Assembly: GCF_000002425.4 (NCBI RefSeq)
Contig: NC_037255.1
Location: forward strand, 13,607,626-13,671,625
DNA length: 64,000 nucleotides
From: Physcomitrium patens
Lineage: Eukaryota; Streptophyta; Bryopsida; Funariales; Funariaceae
Direction: 5' to 3'
Made by a program: the position numbers and the translations under genes. Every line of letters starts with the position of its first letter. Position 1 is the stretch's first letter. Below the pieces are notes generated by a model. It ran no database searches. It had not been told where the DNA came from and saw only the letters and a list, made by a program, of their open reading frames with translations. Of the stretch, positions 25,429-38,239 are shown one piece after another.

Positions 25429-25795
25429 TATCAAGGACATGAACTTTAAAGAACTAAAATATCAATACACTCTTGTGATATTCAAAAAGATTATAAAATC
25501 ACTCAAAGAAGATATAATAATAAATTAGAATGGCTATTGCCAAAGACAAGAAGATTAGAAAGTCTTGAAACAAGACTAAGAACTAGAAAGGTATTGACAA
25601 GAGTGAAAAAGGCTTCACTCTTCCCTCCATATAAACTCTTAACTAGGAACTATATGGCAATGTTCTATAGAACATCTAAAATATATTGACTTTATAAGAC
25701 ATATACATTAACTTACAAGACAAGTTTTTTATATGTATGCCACATAGTTAGCTTGTTCTACAAGCTATCAATACGTGGTTAGCTTATTGTCCACC
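25429..25795 (-). repeat. Left (3') LTR of the second Gypsy element, end-deleted
   Basis: Matches the first about 370 bases of the LTR at 46110 closely, through the paired phrases CATAGTTAGCTTGTTC and AAGCTATCAA. After about 25795 it jumps to internal sequence, so the distal LTR part and adjoining internal bases were deleted. Confidence 0.65.
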
Positions 25796-26449
25796 TTGTT
25801 ATTTGATCATTATTAAGGCCTTCATAACTTCATTCAAATAAAATATTTGAAACATTGTCAGGAATTGTTCCTACTTCTAATAAAATTACCAATCATCAAG
25901 AGTCTCTTCCAAAGTCATCATATCAAACATATATTTTGCAATCTATTTGATAATAGACATGTCGTTCTTGAGGTTCTTCATCTTGATTATATTGTCTTAA
26001 AGGTTGTGACAATCCCAATGTCTCATCTCATAAGTCAACAAATGAAAGCTCTTGAGTTGAATCTGTTGGTTGTTGCTTTTTGATCTTTTTAATGTCACAA
26101 ATACAAGGTAGAATGCAATCTTCCTTGGATCTTATTTCTTTTATGGTGAAGATTTTTTATTCTTTATTTTAATTTTGATGGATATCATTGATGAAAAGTC
26201 TTAACTTTCTTTGTTGTATTTGCAAGATTCTTTGTTGGCTCTCATGTGCATTCACTAATATCATATTTGTGCCAATGAACAAGATATTTTAATATATTTT
26301 GGCACCACCTTGAATCTAAGACTTCTTTCACCTTGAACTCTTGATTATTATCCACTTGTATAGGAAGAGGTGGCATTTATCTTCTCGAGATATTCAATGT
26401 CTTATACAGCTTAAGAAGAGACATGTGAAATATGGAGTAATTCAATTAT
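25796..26449 (-). pseudogene. 3' end of second Gypsy element's pol, up to the insertion
   Basis: Aligns with about 22700-23350 of the outer element, for example the CTTCATTCAAATAAAATATTTG block and the TTGGCACCACCTTGAATCTAAG block. It breaks off at 26449, where the plus-strand 8.6-kb element begins. No open frame survives. Confidence 0.6.
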
Positions 26450-27771
26450 TGATAAAAATATAATCAAAAATAATTTTTTAATTAATATTTAATCATTCTA
26501 ATTCAATAATAATCTAAGATATTTAAACATGACTTTCATGAAAGCTTCTAAGTTTATTTTCTATCTTAATAGTTAGTAGATTAAAGATCGATTAGTAATT
26601 TTATCTTTTAGTTTTTAGAATTACTTTTATTACTTTAAAAGGCCATAAATTAATAAAAATAGAATAAAAGAAATAAATAATTAATATAGTTGATACTAAG
26701 GTTAAATTGAAGATAAGATTAGGTTAGAAAACTCCTAAGATATGTTGGATTGATACCCAGAGGTTGACCATTTGTGGGACAAGGTTTAAATCAAACCTCT
26801 AGCGACTAAAACAACTACCTAGAGTAAAATATAGAAGCATTTGAAGATAAGCAATTGGATTTTGTAAGCTATCTTTAAGCTTATTTCAAAGATACAAGGT
26901 TTATTTTTTTAGGATTTGGAATGACTTTACAATTATTGTTTAAAGTCAAGGTTTGTATTAGTGACTTGGAATTTATGCAATATAATTAAAGCTAGCATTC
27001 CTAGCTAGTTTGTACAATTGGTATTATATCTATAATTCAAAATTTGATAATATTTGATTGATTGGGTGTACTAAATGTATATGTAATTTTATATTAATCT
27101 AATAGGGCACTTGAGAGATATCTAGGTTTTGATACAAGAAGATATTAGAAGTTGATAATTTTAAGGTTGGATAGGATTTTTATAATATTTGAAGCTCTAC
27201 TAGACGAATCATAGTAAAATTTGGCATGATATTTGAAGACTTCAAGTTCAAGCTATACACTAATTTTTAATTAAAGTTAATAGTTGAAGAAGGAAAAATT
27301 GCAATTGAAACATCTACATCAACTTTCAAATTAGCGGCCAATTGACATCAATGCAATTTTTGGATTTTTTCTTACAATTTGTAAATTGGATTGGATTGAA
27401 TTTTTCTAAGCATATAGAAGACTTATATTGGAAATTTTTTACAAAATTTTATATCAAGTAAATAATCAAATTAGGAGTTATAACTTACCAAAACTCATTC
27501 ACTTGAGTTAGAGCTTGCAAAAAAAAATCAAAATTACCTAATTATGAAAATAATAAGGCAATTGGACTTTATACATGGTTGAGGTTACTAAGAAGAGTAT
27601 TTTTGAGCACTTTGTATTGGCTTTAAGCACTTTTGAATTAAAATTCGAATTTCATTCTTTTTATATGGATGAAATCTATTAAGATTTCTTGGATATTTAT
27701 AAAATACAACTTTATCTTCTACAACTAGGTATTTGATGCATTTCCAAATAAAAAAAAAAAATATTATAATA
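26450..27771 (+). repeat. 5' LTR of the 8.6-kb Gypsy element
   Basis: About 1,322 bases. It aligns end to end with 33750-35064, including the shared blocks GTTGACCATTTGTGGGACA, AGATATATCTAGGTTTTGAT-like sequence and TGGATTGGATTGAATTTTTC. Many transitions separate the two copies, so the insertion is old. Confidence 0.8.
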
Positions 27772-27839
27772 TAAATAGTGAATCTGATATAAAAGTTTGA
27801 AGTAAAAGGTATTGGATTGTATTTGTGGTTATTTAAAAT

Positions 27840-30800
27840 TAATGGGGCAAGAAAATAAGAAGGTTGAATTTGGAGTTTTTAATGGAGCTTTGGGTAGAAA
27901 TTCAAGTGGATTTTCTATTAGTAGACAAGATATGTACTTTGATCCAAATATTGCAAATATATTTCAAGTACTTACATTATTTATGCAATAATAATAGGGA
28001 AATGATCATAAAGAGGATTTGGCAACCAAAGCATTACAAGTAGTGGTTAATAAAATTGACTAATTTGATGAAAGCAATATTTCAAAGTATTTAAGATGTT
28101 ATGTAAGAAAAATGGAATTAAATTGGATTTTCAAAAAGAAGATGATTGAACTATTTGAACTTGCTATAATATTGTAGATAAAAAAATATGTTTTAATCAA
28201 TTATGGAGTGTTTTGGAGATTCATGGGAGAGATTTTCACATGTATTAAAAGATAAATATTTTTTAAAGCACACTTATTGGGTTTCTAAGAAATCATTTTT
28301 GAAATGGATTGAGTGGCCTAACAAGAATTTGAAAGCTATAAAGCTTTTGAAGGAATTTGAGTGGCAATATTTTAAATTATCAAAGATAGAAAAATTAACT
28401 ATGAAGCTAAAGAAGGTTGAATTGTTTCTTTGAGTAGCTGATAGAAAATTACAAGAGAAGTTAGAAATTCTTCTTGAGAATAAAAAAGAAGATGAAGGAT
28501 TGACAACAAAATAGAAAGAAGTTGAAGATGTTATAGAATCACTTGTAAAGAGAAAAAGAGAAAGAATAGGATTGAAATTCAAGAAGTTGGATAAGTACCT
28601 AAAACTCAAGTACCTCCTTCATGATTAATAATACCTATTGTTCAACTTCTATGAACTACATCAAAGAAAGAAGACATAGAACTTGAGGAGATTATACATG
28701 GAATCCAAAATCTTCAAATTAAACTTACAAAGCTTGAGAAAAATACTTCTACAATAAGTTTAAAGTCTATTTATAAGCAAGGATATATACAAAGATGTAT
28801 TTGGTGTGATGAAGATTTTTATTTTTAAAAAGATTATGATGCATTTAATAAAATGGTGCAACAAGATATCATTAATTGAAAATATTGAAAAGTAGTATTG
28901 AAAGATATTAATAATCTTTTTCAAACCAATTTTGATAAGAAAGATATGAAAGCATTAATTTAGGATTATTTGACTAGACATGGAGTGGTGGCAATGGAAG
29001 CTGTAAGTTATAGTACTAAGGTGGATGATGAAGAGAAACAAGAATTTTTTGAAAATATTATAGTAAGTGAGCTTTGATCTTTTGTTATTTCTATAATCCA
29101 AATAAAAAAGATGCCATGGAAAGCATTGTTGAACACTACTATTATGATTTGTAGAACTATAAATTGGATGGACCATATGATAGATTTGTCAATGCATGTC
29201 TATATTACTAAAAACCAACATGAAGCTTTAATAGAAGAGAAGAGGAGGGAAGATTCTAAAGACACAAGAGAAAGAAGTACTTCCATGAGACAAACTTAAA
29301 AAAACAAGGCTCATGGAATGGCTTTACAAGAATTACTAATGAAAGATGCTTTGACAATATTGAAGAAAAAATCAAAAGACATAGGAAATGAAGATAAGTC
29401 AATAATATACAAACTATTATTTGATATTGAGGCAGCAACAAATTTAAAGATGGTGCTTAAAAAAAGTGTCTTCTATGCTTAGGTTGAGTTCATATTCTAG
29501 GAGATTTTAGGAATTGTCAAGAAAGAATTCCATGATGTAATTATTGATAGTATTAAATGAAAGGCAATTAATATGAAAAATTGGATTGAATCATGCTATT
29601 AATACATACATATATGAAGATAAAAAAAATAAATTTGGTAATTTTTGTAAAAAATAAGTTAGTGAGAAAAAGAATAAAAATCAAAGTAGTAAGAATAAAG
29701 AAATTTTAAGTCATTATACTCAATAGCATTAGACTAGAACAACTACAAAAGCATTGGTGAAGGTTGGAAATATGGATGAGGCAATTTTTTCTTTGATTGA
29801 CCATGTTTTGAAAATAAATCTTATGTTCAAGGATCTTTATATGAAGCAAAGGTGGCCAATTAGTATGAAACATGGATGAACAATATAAAGAGCTAATAAT
29901 ACACAAAGTGATTTATATGGTGCTTACCTAAATGTAAAAATTTGAATTGGTGATGTTGAAATAGAATAAAATTTCTTTATTCAAGATGCAACATCTTATC
30001 TACTTATTTTGGGACAACCATATATTACTATGACTTGAGTAGAAACAAAGGTACTTGATGATGGTTCAGCTTACGTACAAATTTGTAGTAAGGATGGGAG
30101 AAGGGTAGTACAATTTCTGATGTTGCTTCCGAATTATGAGTAGAATTAAGACAAATTGAAAGAAAGCCCATTGCCAAAGATTGTTGAAGAATTCAAGGAA
30201 TTTTGGAGAATACCATTATAAAACAAGATTATAGAGGTACAAAAGGAGAGATACTCTTGCAAGATGTAGGTATCTTTGATGTACAATTTATTGGTATTTT
30301 TAAAAATAAAAATACTATATGTAAGAGGATTGAAGATTTAAAAAGAAAAAAAAAGAAAAGATTGTATACTATTAAAAAATAATTATGTAGATTAAAAATA
30401 TTAAAATATAATAAAAGATTATTGGTATTTATAAAAAAATAGATTAAAAGATTTCTTGAAATTAATTGCATCTATTAGATTAGATGATGATAAGTTATAA
30501 AAATTCATTTTATAGAAGTTTATGATATAATTAAATCTTTTCAAGCACCAAAGGTCATGGTTGAAACAAAATTTAAGATAATGGATAAAAAGGTAAAATC
30601 CATTGCTAGATCTTTTCTAGAAGATTTTAAAGAATAGATAGAGGAAGCATAAAAAAAAAGAGCTTAAAGGATCCAAGGAATATTAGGCACAAGTTCACTA
30701 AAGAGACTTTTAAAGAATTGAAGATTGGTTTTGATGGTTCTTTGTTGCCAAAAGAAATTATGTACTTCAAAGAAATGTTGACAAAACAAGGTAAATCATT

Positions 30801-33690
30801 TGAATTTTATAAAATTAGGTATGTGGATTAAAATATTATAACATATATGGTTATTTTTACTATATCACATGTACTTTGGAATTTGTAGCCAATTCTAGTG
30901 TCAAAAGTATACTTATGGAGTTTGATAGAATTATTGAAAGAAAAAATGAAGATGAATATTTTAGAGCACTCTTTTGTATCATATTCTAGTTGATGGTTTA
31001 TAATACCTAAGAAAAATGGATCAATACAATTTATTCAAGATATGTAACTAATAAATATAATAAGTATTAAGAATGCAAGAATTAAACTAATAGTAGATGA
31101 ATTTGTTGAAGCATTTGTAAGAAGGTCGATCTATTCAATAGGTGATTTGTATTTAAGCTATGATCAATTTCAACTAGTAGAAAGAAGTAGAGACATGACA
31201 ACAATGAGAATACGACTTGGACTAGTTAGAATGTGTACTCTTCTTCAAGGTGCTACTAACTTAGTTTTATATATAATAAATGGAATGAACAAGGTATTGA
31301 GGGATTTTATTTCTAAAAAAACTATGCCTTTTTTGGAGGATATTCTTATTAAGGGATACAAAAAAGAAGACAATGATAAAACTTTAGATAAGAAGAGGTG
31401 TTGCAAGTATATTATTGATCATATATAAGATTGTAAAAAAATATTAACTTGGCTTGAGGAAGTTCAACTTATATTATCGAGTATAAAATCTACATTTGGA
31501 TTATAAAAGGTTGTAATTATTAGACATTTATGTGGATTTTATGGAAAAAAATTAGATCCAACTAAAGTTGATGTAATTGAAAGAATAAAAGAAGATTATA
31601 GTTCTTTAAAAAAGGTGCAAAGATTTTTGGATGCATGTGTATTTTATCATATTTGGATTCTTCACTATACTCAAATAGCAGATCTATTGAATGAGTTTTT
31701 ATGCAAATATTATCAGTTTAAATGGAAAGAAGAGCATATTAAAGCAAAACAAAGATTAAAAAAAATATTAATATCACCTCCAATGTTGAGAAAAATTGAT
31801 TGTAAGTCCAATTGATTAGTGATTCTTATAGTAGATACTAGCTTGATTGCCATTGAATGGACTGTAGGTCAAGATGATTCGAATGGACACAGATTTGCAA
31901 TTGGATTTAGAGCTAAGATTTTAAGTACTTATCAATGTGTATATTTACAAATAAAAAAGAAATTATGGGGAGTTATTTCAGCTATGAAAGCTTAAAAGAT
32001 TATTTGATAGAAGCAATGATGGTAATTGAAATAGATTGTTTGTCTTTATTTGAAATGATTATTAATTGTATAATACTAGATATTATAATATTGAGATAGA
32101 TTACTTAAATCAAGTCATTAAATCTAAAATTTATGAATGTTACAAATAGAAAATCTGATAGTAGATATATTATCTTGAGCAAAATATGATGGAAAAGATG
32201 AGATGATTAAGAATATTCATCATGTGGGTACAAAATTTTATTTGGTTTCACAATTAAATAAGAAAGATAAGCCATTTTATGGAAAAAAATTATAAAAGAG
32301 AGTTATTAGATATTCAACATTATTTGAGCTAATTAATCAAGCATACTAATGATCAATTGAAAAACTTAAACAAAGCAAAAAAAAGACATTCAAGTTTACA
32401 TTATAAGGAGGATTTCTTTGAAAGAGGTCAAATTTAAATATTAGAATACCACAATGAACAGTAGGTACCAACGAAGATCAATAAAAATTACTTAAGAAAT
32501 TTTATGATAGTCTATTGGTAGAGCATAGAAGAATTTGAGCTACTTTTGTTAAATTGAAGGAACGATATTGGTAGAAGAATATGTATCAAGATGTAGCTTT
32601 GTTTGTAGAATCTTATGTAACTTGTCAAATGTATTCAAATATATGACATCAAGATGGTTTATATCCAACATGTCCTTTGACTATTCATTTTAAATAGATT
32701 GTAGATTTGGTTATCATGCCAATAAGACTATGACAAATGAGGTATTTAATTTTGGCTCGTGAAAAATTATCAAACCAAGTTGAAGGCAAGGTACTAAGAA
32801 CATAGTTTGTAAAAGAAATTTGAAAGTTTTTTCTTGAAGATGTTATTTATTGCTATAGATGTGTGAAAAATATTACTGTAGATTGTGGAAAATTGGATAT
32901 ATATGAAGCTCATGAATTTTTTAAGAGATGCAAAATTAAATTATCATTCACTATTGCTTATAATGTAAAAAGAAATGCAAAGAGCAAATGTAGACATCCA
33001 CCAATTGTAAAAGCCTTGGTTAAAACTTACAATAGAAGAGCAAAAAAATAGCCTCAATTTCTATTTTATGCATTATGAGTTGATCAAACAACACGTAATT
33101 TAGTGATAGGATATATGTCAGTGGAACTCATGATAGGTCAAAAACCTATTATGTTGATTAAAGAACATGTGCCAACTTGGAGTATGCTACCTTGGAAAGA
33201 TGGATTGATAAGAAAAGAGTTATTGGTTATTAGAATTCAACAACTTACGCAAAGATCAAAAGATGTGGAACTAGCTTTGAGAAGGTTATAAAAGATTAGG
33301 CTAAGAAATAAGGCTTGATTTGATAAAAAAAAACATCAATTGAGGCCTAGAGCAATTGAAAAAGGTGATTGGGTACTTATTTATGACAAAAGTTTGGATA
33401 ATTAGCATAACACTTTGTGAAAGTTTTCAAAATAGTAGTTTGGACTATATGTAGTGATAATAGTCCATAATAATACTATGTATTCATTAAAAGAGTTGAA
33501 TGGTATAAGATTGAAGGTACCTATTGCTGAGAAGTAAGTGAAGATTTTCAAAAGTCAAGATAGAAAAATCAATGTGAAAGATCATATTGAAGATATCAAT
33601 ATTTTTGAAGAAGATAATTGTACTGAAATAGATAGTGAAAATAATAATGAAGGAATTAATGTAAAAAATGAAGAGATGGTGTGATACCAA
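27840..33690 (+). pseudogene. gag-pol relic of the 8.6-kb Gypsy element
   Basis: Many stops and a few frame changes, but the order is clear. The gag part (about 27.9-29.5 kb) contains a Lys/Glu-rich coiled coil. A retropepsin region lies at about 29.9-30.1 kb (FFIQDATSYLLILGQPYIT). RT at 30.85-31.43 kb reads IPKKNGS, then DLYLSYDQFQLVERSRDMTT, LGLVRMCTLLQGATN and PFLEDILIKG, where the first Asp of the usual xxDD catalytic pair is replaced by Glu. FLDACVFYHIWILHY follows, then RNase H at 31.8-32.1 kb. Integrase at 32.4-33.3 kb includes a zinc-binding remnant and a VDCGKLDIYEAHEFF-like stretch. The set matches the Gypsy lineage widespread in mosses and fungi with the DLxSGYDQFxLxxxSRDxT motif. 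It is not functional. Confidence 0.8.
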
Positions 33691-33749
33691 TTATGACATA
33701 TGATTCATTTGGTGCATATTGGAAAATGCACACATTTAGAGGAGGTGGA

Positions 33750-35064
33750 TGTTGTATTATAACACAAATATATAATAAATTTTTTTAATTAATATTTAAT
33801 CATCTTGATTTAATAATAATCCAAGATATTTAAATATGGCTTTTATAAAAGCTTCTTAGTTTATTTTCCTATGTTAATAGCTAATAGATTAAAAATTAGT
33901 TAGTAATTTTACCTTTTAGTTTATAGAATCACTTTTATTACTTTAAAAAGGGCCATAAATTTATAAAAATATAATAGAAGAGGTAAATAATTAATATAAT
34001 AGATATTAGAATTAAGTTGAAAATAAAATCCTTAGAATAGGTTTAATTGATATCCACATTGACCATTTGTGGGACATGATTGAAATCAGACCACTAGCCA
34101 ATAAAATAACTACCTAAAGCAAAGTATGGAGGCATTTGAAGATCGGAAATTAGGATTTGTGAGCTATCTTTAAGCTTCTTTTAAAGATATATGGTTTTTT
34201 TTTATAATATTTGGAATGACTTTGCAATTATTGTTCAAAATCAAAGTTTGTATTAGTGACTTGGAATTTATGCAATATAATTAGAGCTGGCACTTTCAAC
34301 TAGTTTGTGCAATTGGTGTCACATCTATAATTCAAAATTTGATAGTACTTAGTTAATTGGATGTCCTAAGTATGTATAATTTTTTTTACTAATTTAACAA
34401 TGCAATTGAGATATATCTAGGTTTTGATACAAGAAGATATTAAAAGTTGGAAATTTAGAGTTGGATAGGATTTCTATGATATTTAAAGATCTACTAGTTG
34501 AATAAAAGTAAAATTTGGCAAGATATTAGAAGACTTCAAAATTAAGCTATATACTAATTTTTAATTAAAATTAATAATTGAAGAAAGAAAAATTGGTACT
34601 AGAACATTTGCATCAACTTTCAAGTTGATAGCTAAGTGACATCAATGTGGTTTTTGGATTTTTTTTTAAAATCTCTACATTGGATTGGATTGAATTTTTC
34701 TAAGCATATAAAAGAGCCATAGTGGCATTTATGCACAAAATTTTGTATTAATAAGACATTTAGATTAGGAGTTACAGTTCACCAAAGCTCCTTGACTAGG
34801 ATTAGAGCTTACAAAGAAAAATTAAAATTACCTAATTATAAAAGTAATAAGGCAATTGGATTTTATGCATAATTGAGGTTACCAAAATGAATGTTTTTGA
34901 GTACTTTGTATTAACTTTAAGCACCTTTGAATTAAAATTCAAATTATATTCTTTTTATATGGATGAAACCTATTAGGATTTTTTGGATATTTATAAAATA
35001 CAACTTCACCTTCCATAGTCAAATGCTTGATGCATTTTCAAACAAGAAAATACATATTATGACA
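33750..35064 (+). repeat. 3' LTR of the 8.6-kb Gypsy element
   Basis: About 1,315 bases, preceded by a purine-rich priming tract at 33738-33749. Starts TGTTGTATTATAAC and ends TATTATGACA, keeping the TG...CA ends that the 5' copy has lost at its right end. Confidence 0.8.
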
Positions 35065-36285
35065 TTGATAGTTATAATTAATAAATAACATGATTGACTT
35101 ATTCACAAATAAAAAAAAAAAAATCCATGTCTATAATAGTTTAATTTGTTACAAGGACAAGTAGTCTTGATATTATGATGGAGTAATCATACCTTATCAT
35201 CCATGATGAATTGTAGTTATTCCTTGTAATAGGCATCTGCATTGGTCTTTTATTATTCTTAAGCTCTCTTTAACTCTACCTTTAATATTATATGTAACTT
35301 TGACAAATAATTTGCCAAATCTTTTGCCATAAGATTACCAATTTTTGAAAAATCAAAAGTATCAAATTATAGATGATAATCATAATTAAAAAAGAAAGGT
35401 GATTCTTGAATAGAAGAATGTATTGAATTATTATATGTAAACTTTGTAAATGGCAAAAAAATTGTTCAATTATCTTGATGATAATTGATGATACACATTA
35501 AATTTTTCTCCAAAATTTAATTTTCTTATTTTGTTTGCTCATTAATTTAAAGATGTAAAGCCAAAAAGATCTTTATATCTATTTTTAGAATCTTAAAAAG
35601 GATTCTATAAAATCTTAATATAAATTAAATCTCTTTATTTGATATGATATCTTTAAATAATCCATTATAGCAATAGATGTTGTCAAGAAAAAGATTAGTT
35701 ATTTCTTTACTTATAATAGATTTTATACATAATACAAAATATGCCATCTTGATAAAAAGAAATATACTATTAAAAATATAAAATTATACAAACCTGAGAT
35801 TGAAAGATCTGCTATAAAATCCATAAAAATAGGAGACCATGATTTTTTTGAAATAAATAATGGCTGAAGAAGTCCATAAGATTGATGACGAGGAGTTTTA
35901 AATCCTGAACAAATATCACATAATTATACAAAGTCTTTGACTACTTTTTATATTTGAGACCACTAAAAATATCTCAATCTTAGTTCCAAAGTCTTATCAT
36001 ATCCAAAATGTCTGATTGTTGAAAAATGAGGACGAGCTTGAAGAATACGTAATCGTGCCCTACTTTCTAAAATGTATAACTATCCTTCAAAATAGAGTAG
36101 GTTGTTTTTGAACTCAAATTTGGAAGTATCATGAAATTTAGAAGAATTATTCTTGAAATTTTAGACAAGAAGATTAGAATATATACTTGATTGAATTTTT
36201 TTGACAAAAATTGAATCATCAGTCAATGTTGATTTTATTACTCAAAGATAAAAATATTCCAACTTCAAGAAAAATATTCTTTGAT

Positions 36286-36328
<43 letters not shown>

Positions 36329-36386
36329 GATTAAAAGATTCATCACTTTATTTTAGTATAAGACAAGAATATCTAAAAAATCCATC

Positions 36387-36427
<41 letters not shown>

Positions 36428-37561
36428 GATCAATAAGTGATCTTGAAATTAAACATCAATAAAGACATGCTTCAACAAGCTTGGTGATGATTCAAAATAA
36501 ATGCCGATATGATATACTCAAGATTCTTGTGATTTGTATATATGGTGATTGGACTCGAGGTATTTTTTAGATAATGATGCCATTTTTTAAATGAATCCAT
36601 GATTGCAAAGAGTTCTTTGTTATAGATCTTGTAATTAATCTCAACTCCTAAAATTTTTTTGGAATGAAAAGCTATTAGATAGAGTTTATCATCTGCTCCT
36701 ATTTATGACAATACTTCATCCAAAGAAAAGTCTAATGCATCTATTTCTATGAAAAATGTCTTAGAGAAGGCAATACAATATAAGATTGGTGCAAAAATAA
36801 ACTCTTTTTTTAAATTATCAAAGAATGCTTTGGCTTCTTTATTCTACTGAAGTTTGTCTTTATAAGTCAAAAAGTTAAGTAGAGCTATAATTTAAGAATA
36901 ATTCTTCATGAAGATTTGATAGTAATTAGTAAAGTCCAAAAAAAATTACACATCTCTTATTGTTTTTAGAATCTTCTAATCCATGATAATCTGAATCTTC
37001 TTCAAATTTATCATTAGTCTTTCATTAAAAATGATGTATCCTAAGAAGTCAACTTGAATAGTGTAGAATATATGCTTTTCTAATTTGGCATATAATCCTA
37101 TATTTTTAAGTTTTTATAATACATAACAAACATGAACTTCATGCTTTTTTATGTTTTTAGAATAGATTAAGATGTAGTCCAAATAATGATGAAAAAATTA
37201 TCAAGAAACTCACAAAAGATATCATTTATTAGATGTTGAAAAGTAGCTGTTACATTTGTGAATCCAAAAGGCGTGACGTTATATTCAAAATGCCTATATC
37301 TAGTTTGAAATATAGTTTTTTTTATCCATCTCTTTTTTTAATGTATACCACATTATATGTTCTTCATAGATCTATTTTTGTATAAATCTTTGCTTGATTG
37401 AATTGATCAAAAAGTCTTGAAATCAAAGATAGAAGATATCTATTTTTGATAGTGATCTTATTAAATCATTAATAGTCTACACATATTTATAGAGATGTAT
37501 CTTTTTTCTTCACAAATAAGATAAGAACCTCAATTGGAGATTTAAAATGGCATATAAAATG
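35065..37561 (-). pseudogene. Second Gypsy element's pol: integrase, RNase H and RT relic
   Basis: The minus strand reads integrase debris at about 35.1-36.0 kb. RNase H follows at about 36.5-36.75 kb, with INYKIYNKELFAIMDSFKKW and TNHKNLEY. RT at about 37.0-37.55 kb shows NKITIKNRYLLSLISRLFDQ and a KIDL..TYN block. The block ends at the AAATG target site of the next insertion and resumes at 44041. Stops are frequent, many at expected Trp, Gln or Arg positions. Confidence 0.7.
36289..36326. repeat. AT dinucleotide microsatellite
   Basis: About 19 uninterrupted AT units inside the decayed pol of the second Gypsy element. A T-run of about 35 bases follows at 36390-36424. Confidence 0.9.
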
Positions 37562-38239
37562 AGTAGAATAGGTAAATAAACTTTGTGATAAGTTACTGGT
37601 TGGTTATTGATAACCTTGAAAATTATACTGATGGTTAGGCAGTGTAGTTGGTAACTATAGCTTGTTAGTGGAATAAATGGTTAAGAATTCAAAGGGTCAT
37701 AATCTTTGGAATCTGCTAGCTGAAGGATCATCTTTTTGGTAGGATAAATAAATTGAAGAAAGAGAGATCAGGGTCAGACTGTGAGAGTCATAAGCTGGGG
37801 CAAGCTTGGTACTACCTCTTTTTTCTTTGTTGTTGATGAGTAATGGATAGTTTCTGAATACTGAGAAGTTAGTCTGGAGTGCCAAAGTGTCTTTGTCATA
37901 ATTTTGTGTGATGAATTGAAAAACTGAATACAATAGGTAAGTTGGAGATTAGTAATTGAATATATCTAAACCACAAAGAGAGTAAGTGAGAGATGAATAG
38001 ATAAGAATATGGAAGTATTGTTGAATTGATAGTTGTAGAATGGATTATGGATTGAATTAAGACGGAAGTAGTAAGCCTTGGTGTTTTGTAGTTGATAATT
38101 GATTTTAGATAGCCAGAGTGCAGTCAATTGTGACTCTAACAGATCCAATTCATATAACTAGTCTTTCTCCATGTTCGAACCCACCTCTATTAGTTCAATT
38201 GCTTTGGTATATTGACGCTTGAACACAACGAGAATAACA
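37562..38239 (+). repeat. 5' LTR of the 678-bp-LTR Gypsy element
   Basis: Begins AGTAGAATAGG, with the first T of TG changed to A, and ends AATAACA. The next bases, TTTTGGCACCGCTGTTGG, look like the primer-binding junction of this type of Gypsy element. Differences from the 3' LTR are mostly transitions. Confidence 0.9.

Larger units (their letters stand above)
26450..35064 (+). mobile_element. Plus-strand Ty3/Gypsy element of 8.6 kb, decayed
   Basis: Two LTRs of about 1.3 kb (26450-27771 and 33750-35064) enclose gag, protease, RT, RNase H and integrase relics in the normal Gypsy order. A purine-rich tract (AGAGGAGGTGGA) sits directly before the 3' LTR, which begins TGTTGTATTATAACAC and ends TATTATGACA. 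On both sides the host sequence continues as the minus-strand Gypsy relative, so this element is a later insertion. No clean target duplication remains. Confidence 0.8.

Noticed and set aside
26450..35064. Clean target duplication TTGAT for the 8.6-kb element
   Set aside because: TTGAT occurs at both sides, but on the left it overlaps the expected TG start of the LTR, and the five bases outside it (ATTAT) do not match, so it is not claimed.
36211..36462. 83-codon frame with Ile-Tyr and Phe runs
   Set aside because: It is an AT microsatellite and a T-run translated, inside decayed Gypsy pol.
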